A DNA stretch of 12,194 nt from positions 1 through 12,194 of the forward strand of contig JAEZYO010000681.1 of the NCBI GenBank assembly GCA_023419055.1, written 5' to 3'. The notes under the pieces are model-generated. The model was not told the DNA's origin. It ran no database searches and worked only from the letters and a program-made list of their open reading frames with translations. Source of the DNA: Pseudomonadota bacterium (GTDB lineage: Bacteria; Myxococcota; Polyangia; Polyangiales; Polyangiaceae). Below are positions 6,183 to 12,194 of this stretch, one piece after another; positions within the stretch are counted from its first letter, which is position 1; the number at the start of each line of letters is the position of its first letter. The translations under genes and the position numbers were made by a program.

Positions 6183-6824
6183 CTAGCCTCCGGTGCTGCC
6201 TAGTGTAGTTAGGTAGTCCGCGAGAAATGGATCACGTTTCGCAAAAAAAGAAACGCGCTGCCAGGCTCGGGTGAAGCACCGTCTCACGGTAGGAACGGAA
6301 ACGCCCATGGCGACGGCGACGTCCGCGACCTCCATGCCCTCGATGAATCGGAGGACGAAAGCGGTCCGGTCGCGCGCCCGGATGCGATCCAAAATGCGAT
6401 AAAAGCGCACTAGCGCCTCTCGCGAATCGGTGTCGTCGTTCACGACGCGCAGGTCCGGGACCTCTTCGGCCTGCGAGAGACCGACCCAGCGCCGAAGTTT
6501 TCGTCGGCGGATTTCTCGGCGCGTGGTGAGCACCGTGATCGAAATGATGAAGGCTTTGAGGGCGGCGGGCTCGCGCAGCGTCTGCACGCGATTGAAGAGG
6601 CAAAGGAACGCCTCCTGCACCACGTCCTCCGAGTCGTGCTCCGGGCCGAGCGAGCGCTGGACGATGCGGCGAACCATCGGCGCGAAGCGGTTCCAGGCGA
6701 GCCGCGGCGCTTCCGGATCGCCGTCCATCAACGCGCGTGCGAGCGCAGCGTTGTCCACCTCGACGAGGTCGGCAGAGGGGGCCGCGGAGAGCACCCTCGG
6801 ATCCACGAGTTGGCTAGAGGCCAC
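6183..6824 (-). CDS. ECF-type RNA polymerase sigma factor
   Basis: This encodes 213 aa. Sigma region 2 spans ~43-110 with the usual core-binding segment DSEDVVQEAFLCLFNRV at 64-80 and a basic stretch RREIRRRKLRRW after it. Region 4 spans ~138-192 (RDRTAFVLRFIEGMEVADVA, then VSVPTVRRCFTRAWQRV), a helix-turn-helix for the -35. There is no region 1 or 3, as expected for ECF factors. An N-terminal extension of ~25 residues and a ~20-residue C-terminal tail (DPFLADYLTTLGSTGG) flank the core. The start is GTG at 6824, preceded by AGGCGA with about 9 nt spacing; the nearby ATG (6832-6834) is in another frame. It is the first gene of a four-gene operon with a FecR regulator, so its activity is probably set by an envelope signal. 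Target genes beyond this operon cannot be told. Confidence 0.92.
   Translation of the reverse strand: MASSQLVDPRVLSAAPSADLVEVDNAALARALMDGDPEAPRLAWNRFAPMVRRIVQRSLGPEHDSEDVVQEAFLCLFNRVQTLREPAALKAFIISITVLTTRREIRRRKLRRWVGLSQAEEVPDLRVVNDDTDSREALVRFYRILDRIRARDRTAFVLRFIEGMEVADVAVAMGVSVPTVRRCFTRAWQRVSFFAKRDPFLADYLTTLGSTGG
6187..6191 (-). promoter_or_regulatory. Shine-Dalgarno site of the FecR gene inside the sigma gene
   Basis: GGAGG on the minus strand lies in the last codons of the sigma gene, 7 nt before the FecR GTG. It fixes that start and ties FecR translation to the end of sigma translation. Confidence 0.75.
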
Positions 6825-6843
6825 GCAAAAACATCGCCTGTGA

Positions 6844-6865
6844 GTGCGAGACCCAATTCTCGCAC
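6844..6865. promoter_or_regulatory. Perfect inverted repeat before the sigma gene
   Basis: GTGCGAGA (6844-6851) and TCTCGCAC (6858-6865) form a perfect 8-bp inverted repeat with a 6-bp spacer, ending 19 bp before the GTG start of the sigma gene. The centre-to-centre spacing suits a dimeric repressor. In RNA it would be a stable hairpin in the 5' leader, next to the ribosome binding site. No regulator gene lies in the window. Confidence 0.5.
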
Positions 6866-6883
6866 GCCGGCCGCTCTGCCAAA

Positions 6884-6912
6884 TTCGTAATTTAGTTTTC
6901 TAATCCAGGCAA
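6884..6912 (-). promoter_or_regulatory. Putative sigma70-like promoter of the sigma-FecR operon
   Basis: On the minus strand TTGCCT (6907-6912) and TACGAA (6884-6889) are 17 bp apart within the most AT-rich stretch of the window. Transcription would begin about 10 bp before the inverted repeat at 6844-6865, leaving a leader of roughly 55 nt. The assignment is by eye, and an ECF-type autoregulated promoter could also be present. Confidence 0.35.
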
Positions 6913-7029
6913 GAGGCTTGTGCGCACTCTTCGTGTCGTCGAAACGCGCGGAGCCAGCACGAAACCTGCCTACTTCGTTCGAGAGATGAAATTGCTGACG
7001 ATGGTGCACGAGTAGGTGTGGGTGATTGT

Positions 7030-7045
7030 GCTCTCTTCGAAGAGC
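7030..7045 (-). terminator. Weak hairpin just after the ABC permease gene
   Basis: GCTCT (7030-7034) pairs with AGAGC (7041-7045), and a 12-bp palindrome CTCTTCGAAGAG sits within it. It begins 2 nt after the permease stop on the minus strand. There is no T-tract, so it is at best a weak or processing-type 3' end. The operon may rely on Rho or read into the sigma operon downstream. Confidence 0.25.
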
Positions 7046-7047
7046 GC

Positions 7048-8049
7048 TCATCGCCGTTGCGCGCCGAACGCACGGTCCACGATCACGGCGGCCAAAATCA
7101 CGCCTCCTGCCACGACGTTCTGCCAGAGCGAGCTCCCGACGAGGTTTACCGCGTTGAAGGTGAGTTGGAGCAAGCCCGCGCCGATCAGCACGCCGAAGAC
7201 CGTGCCGCGGCCACCCTGGAGGGAGACGCCGCCGAGCACCGCCGCCGCGACAGCGTGTAGCTCGTAAGCCGAACCGAGTGACGGCGTCGCCGTCGGCAGA
7301 TACGCGGCGTAGAGGATGCCGGCGACTCCTGAGAGCAACCCGCTCGCCACGAAGGTGAGGAGCCGAACGCTCCGAACGGGCACCCCCGAAAGGCGAGCCG
7401 CCTCGGCGTTCGAACCGATGGCGTAGCAATAGCGACCGAAGAGGGTCCGGTGCATCAAGAACGCGGTCACCAGGATCGCTACCAGGGCGAACCAGAAGGG
7501 CATCGGCAGGCCGAGCCCGGTGCCTTCACCGAGGAACCTGAAGCCCGGGAATTGACCTTGGAATCCTATGTCAGCGCCCCCGGTCAGCACTTCGGCCACC
7601 CCGCGGAGCAGGAGCATCGACCCGAGCGTGACGACGAACGGCTGGATCCCGAGCCAAGCCGAAACCGCGCCCTGCGCGACTCCGATCAGGAGCGCGAGCA
7701 GCGTGGCGATGACGACGGCCGTCCCGATGTCGAGCCCCTGCACCATCGAGAGCCAGCTCGTCGCGACCGCGGCGATGCAGATCACCGAGCCGATCGAGAG
7801 ATCGATCCCGCCGGCGATGATCACGACCGCTTCACCCAGCGCGAAGAGCGCGATCAACGAGATGTGGCGCACGTTGTTGCGCAGGTTGTCGCCGCTCAAA
7901 AAGCTCGGGTTGAGCAGCGCCGTGAGGCACGCGAGCGCGAGCATCACTCCCAGCATCGACAGCTCCTTCTTCGCGATCGCGAAGAAGGGGCGCGGGCGAG
8001 AGAGCTCGGTGACCGGAGACGCTTCGATACCTCGAGTGGAAATCGTCAT
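7048..8049 (-). CDS. Sugar ABC transporter permease (RbsC/BPD_transp_2 type)
   Basis: This encodes 333 aa, the usual length for the family. It is strongly hydrophobic with about nine or ten membrane segments. Family marks include GGIDLSIGSV at 80-89, IQPFVVTLGSMLLLRG at 135-150, GSNAEAARLSGVPV at 212-225 and a conserved C-terminal AVAAAVLGGVSLQGGRGT block at 266-283. It forms the inner-membrane pore for a monosaccharide, together with the ATPase and binding protein encoded upstream. ATG at 8049 overlaps the ATPase stop by 4 nt (ATGA), so the two are probably co-translated. The frame is open far upstream across the ATPase gene, but that part has no family similarity. This is the last gene of the uptake operon. 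Ribose, xylose, galactose or another sugar are all possible. Confidence 0.93.
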   Translation of the reverse strand: MTISTRGIEASPVTELSRPRPFFAIAKKELSMLGVMLALACLTALLNPSFLSGDNLRNNVRHISLIALFALGEAVVIIAGGIDLSIGSVICIAAVATSWLSMVQGLDIGTAVVIATLLALLIGVAQGAVSAWLGIQPFVVTLGSMLLLRGVAEVLTGGADIGFQGQFPGFRFLGEGTGLGLPMPFWFALVAILVTAFLMHRTLFGRYCYAIGSNAEAARLSGVPVRSVRLLTFVASGLLSGVAGILYAAYLPTATPSLGSAYELHAVAAAVLGGVSLQGGRGTVFGVLIGAGLLQLTFNAVNLVGSSLWQNVVAGGVILAAVIVDRAFGAQRR

Positions 8050-9449
8050 GTAGCGAGCCTCAGAATGTTCGCGTCCGTGAGCTCGTGGCGCGCGAGCTCT
8101 CCACGCAGCTTGCCCTGACCGAGGACGAGCGAGCGGTGGCAGAGCGCCGCTATTTCCTCGGCCTCGGAGCTCGAGACGATGACGCCCTTGCCCTCCGCGG
8201 CGAGCGCCCGAACGACGTCGTGGACGTCGCGCTTGGCCTTGATGTCGAGGCCGCGGGTCGGCTCGTCGAGGAGCAAGATGGACGGCTTCATCGCCATCCA
8301 CTTCGAGAGCACGATCTTCTGCTGGTTGCCGCCGGAGAGCATGGAGGCGGGGCCGCCGCCCCGAATCCCGAAGCGGGCCTTGAACGGCGCCGCGATCGCG
8401 TCCTCGTCTTCGAGCAAGAATCGGGAGAGGGAAGGCAGCGCGATGTTGCGCTCGACCAACATGTCCAGAATGAGCCCCTGGGACGCGCGCTCCTCGGGTA
8501 CGTAAGCGAACCCGAGCTTGATCGCGTCGCTCGGCGACGCGATGGCGGCTTTCTTGCCGCGCACGGAGATCGAGAGGTCCGTCGGGCGCGCGCCGAACAG
8601 GCCGGAAAGCACGCTGGTTCGGCCCGCCCCCACGAGCCCGGCGAGACCCAAGATCTCGCCGGCCCTGAGCTCGAAGCTGACTCGCCCGTCGACCTTGAGC
8701 AGCACGTCGTTCGAAGGCTCTGCCGGGCTCGCGCTCGAAGTCTCGCTCTGACCGGCCAAGAACTCGACGAGCTTCTCGAGCGAGGCTTCGCGCGTCGGGA
8801 GCTCTCCGGCGATCCGCCCGTCCCGCAAGCACACCACGCGATCGGTGATCGACATCACCTCGCGCAGACGATGCGAGATGTAGACCATCCCGAGCCCTTG
8901 CTCGCGGAGCACGCGCAAGAGATCGAACAGCCGGCTCGCGTCCGCTTCGCTCAACGTCGCGGTAGGTTCATCGAGGAGCAGCACCTTGGCGTTCAGCGAG
9001 AGCGCTCGGGCGATCTCGACCCGCTGTTTTTGTCCCGGAGACAACGACGACAAGGTCGCGTAGGGATCGATGCCGCCGCCCACTCGGGTGAGCGCCGCGT
9101 GCGCGAGCTTGTAGAGCTCGGGCCGATCGATCACGAAGTAGCGGTGCGGCTCGTGGCCGAGCAGGACGTTCTGCCCCACGTCGAGATCGCCGGCCTGGAT
9201 CAGCTCCTGGCGCACGAGAGAGACCCCGAGCCGAATCGCGTCCGCAGGCGTCGCGGGCGAGCGGCCCCCCATCGTGACGCGGCCGCGGTCGGGCGTGTGC
9301 ACCCCGGCGGCGACCTTCATCAGGGTGCTCTTTCCGGCACCGTTTCCACCGACGAGGCCGACGATTTCGCCCGGCGCGACGCGAAAGTCGACCCCTTTCA
9401 GGGCCTTCACCCCGCCGAAGGATTTCTCGATGCCGGTGAGCTCGAGCAT
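8046..9449 (-). CDS. Sugar ABC transporter ATP-binding protein, two NBDs (RbsA/MglA type)
   Basis: This encodes 467 aa. The N-terminal NBD is complete: Walker A GGNGAGKST at 34-42, Q-loop Gln81, signature LSPGQ at 136-140, Walker B ending D160-E161, switch His193. The C-terminal NBD has the degenerate Walker A GLVGAGRTS at 271-279 (Arg for Lys), the family motif VPEERASQG at 317-325, LSGGNQQK at 371-378 and Walker B at ~391-396. A degenerate second Walker A is normal for RbsA/MglA/XylG proteins and implies one main catalytic site. It is about 30 residues shorter than typical members; the linker between NBDs (~234-258) is short. Start ATG at 9449 lies 3 nt after the binding-protein stop, and the end overlaps the permease start. 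It powers uptake from the cytoplasmic face. Confidence 0.95.
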   Translation of the reverse strand: MLELTGIEKSFGGVKALKGVDFRVAPGEIVGLVGGNGAGKSTLMKVAAGVHTPDRGRVTMGGRSPATPADAIRLGVSLVRQELIQAGDLDVGQNVLLGHEPHRYFVIDRPELYKLAHAALTRVGGGIDPYATLSSLSPGQKQRVEIARALSLNAKVLLLDEPTATLSEADASRLFDLLRVLREQGLGMVYISHRLREVMSITDRVVCLRDGRIAGELPTREASLEKLVEFLAGQSETSSASPAEPSNDVLLKVDGRVSFELRAGEILGLAGLVGAGRTSVLSGLFGARPTDLSISVRGKKAAIASPSDAIKLGFAYVPEERASQGLILDMLVERNIALPSLSRFLLEDEDAIAAPFKARFGIRGGGPASMLSGGNQQKIVLSKWMAMKPSILLLDEPTRGLDIKAKRDVHDVVRALAAEGKGVIVSSSEAEEIAALCHRSLVLGQGKLRGELARHELTDANILRLAT

Positions 9450-9452
9450 TCG

Positions 9453-10472
9453 CTACTTGGTGAGCTCGCGGAGTTCTTGCCAGAAGCTCGGCAGGTTGGC
9501 CTGGTCGACCGTGACGATGCCGGTGTCGACGGCGGGCGGGACGGCCTTGCCCTCCTTCGACTCCTTGAGCAGCTTCATCGACTGGTAACCGAACTCGAAA
9601 GGCTTCTGCACGATGGTCGCCGAGATGAGCCCCTCCTCGATCGCCTTCAGGGTCTCTTCTTCCTCGTCGAACGCGACGATGAGCGGCTTCTGGGCTCGGG
9701 CCGACTCGCGGATCGCTCCGGCGAGGCAGGGCCCGTTGTAGGACCAGAGCCCGACGGTGAGCACCAGGTCGGGGTAGCGCGCGAGCGCGTCCTCGATGTT
9801 CTTCTTCGCCTTGGTGCGGTCGGTATTGTCGAGAAACACGGGGAGAATCTCGAGCCCGCTCACGGTCTTGAGCTTCTCCTCGACGCCCGTTCGCCGCTCG
9901 ATGGCGTTCTGCATGTCGATGCGGCCGACGAAGAGGGCGACCTTGCCCTTGTCGATCTTGGCGGCGGAAAGAGCCTTGAGCGCGGCGTCACCGGCGGCGC
10001 GCCCCGCCTCCACGTTGTTCGTGCCGACGTAGCTCTTGCGCTTCGACTTCGCGGCGTCCGAGTCGTGACACACGACCGGAATCTTCGCCGCTACCTTGTC
10101 GATGATGCCGGTCATGCCGTCCGGGTTGATCGGGCTGATGGCGACGCCGTCGAAGTTCTGGACCAGGATGTCCTCGAGGAAGCGCTGCTGATCGGCGACG
10201 TCGCCCTTCAGGGGGCGGAACATCTCGACCTTGATCCCGAGATCCTTTTCGGCCTTTCTGACGCCCTTTTCGGCGATGTTCCAGAACTTCGACGAGTTGT
10301 TCGTCACGAACGCGAAGCGGGGCTGGCCGGGAACCTCCGTGGTGCCGGGCGCCGGAGTGGCCTCCGCTTCCTTCTTGCAGCCGCCTGCGTAGAGCAGAGC
10401 TGGAGCGAGCAGCAGGGCGGAGCGTCGCGAGAGCGTCGCGAGCGGAGCGTCGTCGGTCTTCTTCTTCGGCAT
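9453..10472 (-). CDS. Periplasmic sugar-binding lipoprotein (Peripla_BP_4 type)
   Basis: This encodes 339 aa. The N-terminus is basic, then SRRSALLLAPALLYAGGC with Cys32, a signal that combines a twin-arginine-like pair with a lipobox-like end; the exact export route is uncertain. The mature part follows the type I sugar-binding fold: RFAFVTNNSSKFWNIAEKG, FDGVAISPINPDG, IPVVCHDSD, YVGTNNVEAGRAAG, then PLIVAFDEEEETLKAIEEG and ATIVQKPFEFGY. Such proteins (RbsB-like) capture a monosaccharide and hand it to the permease. The ATG is fixed by GAGGAGG 6 nt upstream; a start 45 nt earlier would overlap the oxidoreductase gene and displace the signal. A 17-nt gap follows that gene, and the ATPase starts 3 nt after this stop. 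Confidence 0.93.
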   Translation of the reverse strand: MPKKKTDDAPLATLSRRSALLLAPALLYAGGCKKEAEATPAPGTTEVPGQPRFAFVTNNSSKFWNIAEKGVRKAEKDLGIKVEMFRPLKGDVADQQRFLEDILVQNFDGVAISPINPDGMTGIIDKVAAKIPVVCHDSDAAKSKRKSYVGTNNVEAGRAAGDAALKALSAAKIDKGKVALFVGRIDMQNAIERRTGVEEKLKTVSGLEILPVFLDNTDRTKAKKNIEDALARYPDLVLTVGLWSYNGPCLAGAIRESARAQKPLIVAFDEEEETLKAIEEGLISATIVQKPFEFGYQSMKLLKESKEGKAVPPAVDTGIVTVDQANLPSFWQELRELTK

Positions 10473-10478
10473 CGTCGT

Positions 10479-10485
10479 CCTCCTC
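10479..10485 (-). promoter_or_regulatory. Strong Shine-Dalgarno site of the binding-protein gene
   Basis: GAGGAGG on the minus strand lies 6 nt before the ATG, the strongest ribosome site seen in this operon. It fits the need for more binding protein than ATPase or permease. Confidence 0.75.
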
Positions 10486-10489
10486 GAGA

Positions 10490-11506
10490 TCACAGCGCTC
10501 GGAGCGCCGCCTGCCACCTATCGAGAACCCGCAGGTTGCCGAGGGTGTCTGCGTGACTCATCGCTGGGAAGCTCGCCTCGGTCTCCGGCAACGTGTCGGC
10601 GACGAGCTCGGCTTCGAGCGCGTATGTCGGCTTGTCGGTTCGCACCGTCACGGTTTCGGGGGAGCGCCCGTCGCGGACCACGGTAAAGCTCGTCAGGAGT
10701 CCCTGCCGATTGCCCTCCGGGATCCAGGGATTGGGGAGGACGATCTTGCCCTTTTCACCGAAGACGACCGCCGTCGTGCCGACGTCCTGGGTGATGGCGC
10801 TCGTCACCGACGCCGTGAACCCGGAGTCGAACCCGAGCAGCGCGGTCGCGAGCTCGTCCGCGCCGGTGGGGCCGATGAACCCGGAGGCCTCGAGGCGCAC
10901 CGGCTCGTCGAAGGGCCGCCCGGCGACGAACCCGGCGATCAGGCGCGCGAACGAGACCGGATAGCCGCCGACGTCGAGAATGCTGCCGCCGCCGAGCGCC
11001 AGATCGAAAAGGCGCCCCTTCGGATCGCGCGGGACGCGGAACCCGAAGTCGGCGCGCACGTGGCGCACTTGCCCGATCTCGTCCGCCTCGAGCCGCGCGA
11101 GCACCTGCCGCAAGAGCGGGTGACACCGGTACATGAAGGCTTCCATCAAGAACACGCCGCGAGAGCGCGCCTTCGCGATCACGCGCTCCGCGCTCTTTTC
11201 ATCGATGGTGAGCGGCTTCTCGCAGAGCACGTGCTTGCCGGCTTCGATGCACGCGAGCGCTTGCTCCTCGTGAAGGGGGTGAGGGGTCGCCACGTAGACC
11301 GCCTCCACCTGGGGATCGCCGAGCAGCTCGGAGAGCGACTCCGCGGACGACGGGAGCTTGAAGCGCTCGGCGAAGGCGCGCGCCTTCGCCGGTGACGAGC
11401 CCGCGACGCTCCGCACGCTAACGCGCGTGGACGAGCGCAGAGCTTCCGCGAAATCTCCGGCGATTCCGCCGGTGCCGATGATGCCCCAGGAAAGCGACGG
11501 TCGCAT
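10490..11506 (-). CDS. Gfo/Idh/MocA-family NAD(P)-dependent oxidoreductase
   Basis: This encodes 338 aa. The N-terminal Rossmann fold has GTGGIA at 11-16, VYVATPHPLHEEQA at ~70-83 and the hallmark EKPL at 96-99. The MEAFMYRCHP stretch at 121-130 and GGGSILDVGGYPVSFAR at 172-188 place it near glucose-fructose oxidoreductase, dihydrodiol dehydrogenase and D-xylose dehydrogenase, where Tyr (here Tyr182) stands where other members have the catalytic His. It likely acts on the C1 or another hydroxyl of a free sugar in the cytoplasm. No Tat signal is present, unlike Zymomonas glucose-fructose oxidoreductase. It lies 6 nt after the epimerase stop, with GGAG about 9 nt before its ATG, and 17 nt before the binding protein. 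Substrate and cofactor preference are not decidable. Confidence 0.92.
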   Translation of the reverse strand: MRPSLSWGIIGTGGIAGDFAEALRSSTRVSVRSVAGSSPAKARAFAERFKLPSSAESLSELLGDPQVEAVYVATPHPLHEEQALACIEAGKHVLCEKPLTIDEKSAERVIAKARSRGVFLMEAFMYRCHPLLRQVLARLEADEIGQVRHVRADFGFRVPRDPKGRLFDLALGGGSILDVGGYPVSFARLIAGFVAGRPFDEPVRLEASGFIGPTGADELATALLGFDSGFTASVTSAITQDVGTTAVVFGEKGKIVLPNPWIPEGNRQGLLTSFTVVRDGRSPETVTVRTDKPTYALEAELVADTLPETEASFPAMSHADTLGNLRVLDRWQAALRAL

Positions 11507-11512
11507 GCTCGC

Positions 11513-12194
11513 TCACTCCGCCGTGAACTTGTGAATCATCACGTGCTTGTAGGTCTGCCCCGGCTTCAGGATGACCTCGTTCTTCCAAGCGGGGACGTTG
11601 ATCGAGTTCGGAAACTTCTGGGTTTCGAGGCACAGACCCGAGTACTGAGCGTAGGTCGCTCCCTTACCCTTGACGGTCCCGTCGAGGAAGTTCCCCGTGT
11701 AGAACTGAACGCCGGGTTGGTCCGCTTCGATCGTCATGACGCGGCCCGACTTCGGATCCTTGAGTCGTGCCACCGGGCGCAGCTTGTTCGGCTCGCCGTT
11801 GACGACGAAGTTGTGGTCGAAGCCGATCGGCTTTCCGCCCGCTTCCTTCAGGTCCTTCCCGATGACCTTGATGGTCGTAAAGTCGAACGCCGTGCCCTTG
11901 ACCGGCTTGACTTTGCCGTCCGGGACAGGGTCGCCGGGCGTGTAGTTGTCGGCGAAGAGCTGGAGCTCGTGCTCCAGGATGGTTCCCGAGGCCTGGCCGG
12001 CGAGGTTCCAGTACGTGTGGTGGGCCATGTTGACGGTCGTGGTCTTGTCCGTCGTGGCCTGCATCTCGACGCGGAGCTCGTCGTCGTTCGTGAGCGTGTA
12101 GATCGTCGTCGCGGTCACCGTAACGGGGTACCCCACTTCGCCGTCCTTCGAGACGTACGTGAGCCTGGGCTCGGGGCCGTGCTCGGTCTCGCTC
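11513..12194 (-). CDS. galM: Aldose 1-epimerase (mutarotase), N-terminus outside window
   Basis: The frame is open to the window edge, giving 226 C-terminal residues, roughly two-thirds of a normal mutarotase. The visible part starts upstream of the GTG-coded Val at 12134-12136 with RLTYVSKDGEVGYPV, so that GTG is not the start. Family signatures follow: YTLTNDDELRVEMQA, HHTYWNL with the catalytic His, GFDHNFVV with the conserved Asp, and GLCLETQKFPNS with the catalytic Glu, then the usual PGQTYKH ending. It interconverts alpha and beta anomers of aldoses such as glucose, galactose or xylose. Leading the uptake operon, it would supply the anomer that the next-encoded oxidoreductase uses. Whether it is secreted cannot be seen. 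The operon promoter lies outside the window. Confidence 0.93.
   Translation of the reverse strand, partial: SETEHGPEPRLTYVSKDGEVGYPVTVTATTIYTLTNDDELRVEMQATTDKTTTVNMAHHTYWNLAGQASGTILEHELQLFADNYTPGDPVPDGKVKPVKGTAFDFTTIKVIGKDLKEAGGKPIGFDHNFVVNGEPNKLRPVARLKDPKSGRVMTIEADQPGVQFYTGNFLDGTVKGKGATYAQYSGLCLETQKFPNSINVPAWKNEVILKPGQTYKHVMIHKFTAE

Noticed and set aside
4890..6203. Plus-strand open frame opposite the FecR gene
   Set aside because: It is a shadow of the FecR gene on the other strand, with no start context and no recognisable protein pattern.
6825..7047. Riboswitch, small RNA or small gene in the gap before the sigma gene
   Set aside because: Only a promoter-like pair, one inverted repeat and a short hairpin were found; no conserved riboswitch core and no small frame with a ribosome site could be supported.
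8050..8832. N-terminal extension of the permease frame across the ATPase gene
   Set aside because: The extension is a wrong-frame reading of the ATPase. The ATGA overlap at 8046-8049 and normal family length set the start.
10473..10517. Earlier start for the sugar-binding protein
   Set aside because: It would overlap the oxidoreductase gene and push the signal sequence inward; GAGGAGG is placed for the ATG at 10472.
8085..10556. Very long plus-strand open frame (823 codons) opposite the ATPase and binding-protein genes
   Set aside because: It spans two unrelated, fully convincing minus-strand genes and their junction, and its translation is low-information Arg/Glu/Leu/Asp/Val sequence. GC-rich third positions explain the lack of stops.

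Overview
The window is high-GC DNA whose gene content fits a Polyangia-type myxobacterium (Polyangiales/Sorangium-like). This assignment is an inference. It rests on a DUF1592/1588/1585 c-type cytochrome-like protein paired with a DUF1552 protein, a lipoprotein with a long Gly/Ser/Ala linker before a LamG domain, and an ECF sigma/FecR operon carrying envelope genes. The window is almost entirely coding. The only two sizeable gaps are about 220 bp each, and both hold regulatory-looking sequence.

Layout. (1) Positions 1-1986, + strand: the 3' end of a DUF1592-family haem-motif protein, then a Tat-exported DUF1552 protein, closed by a clear intrinsic terminator at 2090-2113. (2) Positions 2118-2881, + strand: a short regulatory region and a monocistronic gene for a tail-anchored, Lys/Arg/Ala-rich coiled-coil protein with a duplicated acidic Trp motif. 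Its promoter looks leaderless, and a perfect 9-bp inverted repeat brackets the -10. (3) Positions 6912 down to 2885, - strand: a four-gene operon of ECF sigma factor, FecR-type membrane regulator with a C-terminal repeat region, secreted protein with a probable beta-rich C-terminal half, and LamG lipoprotein. The joints are a 3-nt gap, a 4-nt overlap and a 1-nt overlap, so co-translation is likely. An 8-bp inverted repeat lies just before the sigma gene. (4) Positions 12194 down to 7048, - strand: a sugar-uptake operon of aldose 1-epimerase (cut by the window edge), Gfo/Idh/MocA oxidoreductase, lipoprotein sugar-binding protein, double-NBD ABC ATPase and RbsC-type permease, again with gaps of 3-17 nt or overlaps.

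How the genes work together. The ABC operon should import a monosaccharide, equilibrate its anomers and oxidise or reduce it; the sugar cannot be named from sequence. The sigma-FecR operon looks like a cell-surface signalling unit in which the FecR protein controls the sigma factor and two co-translated envelope proteins act as sensor, ligand-binding or effector parts. No partner of that kind is recognisable to me as a known system, so this is the best candidate for something undescribed. No rRNA, tRNA, CRISPR array or insertion sequence was seen.
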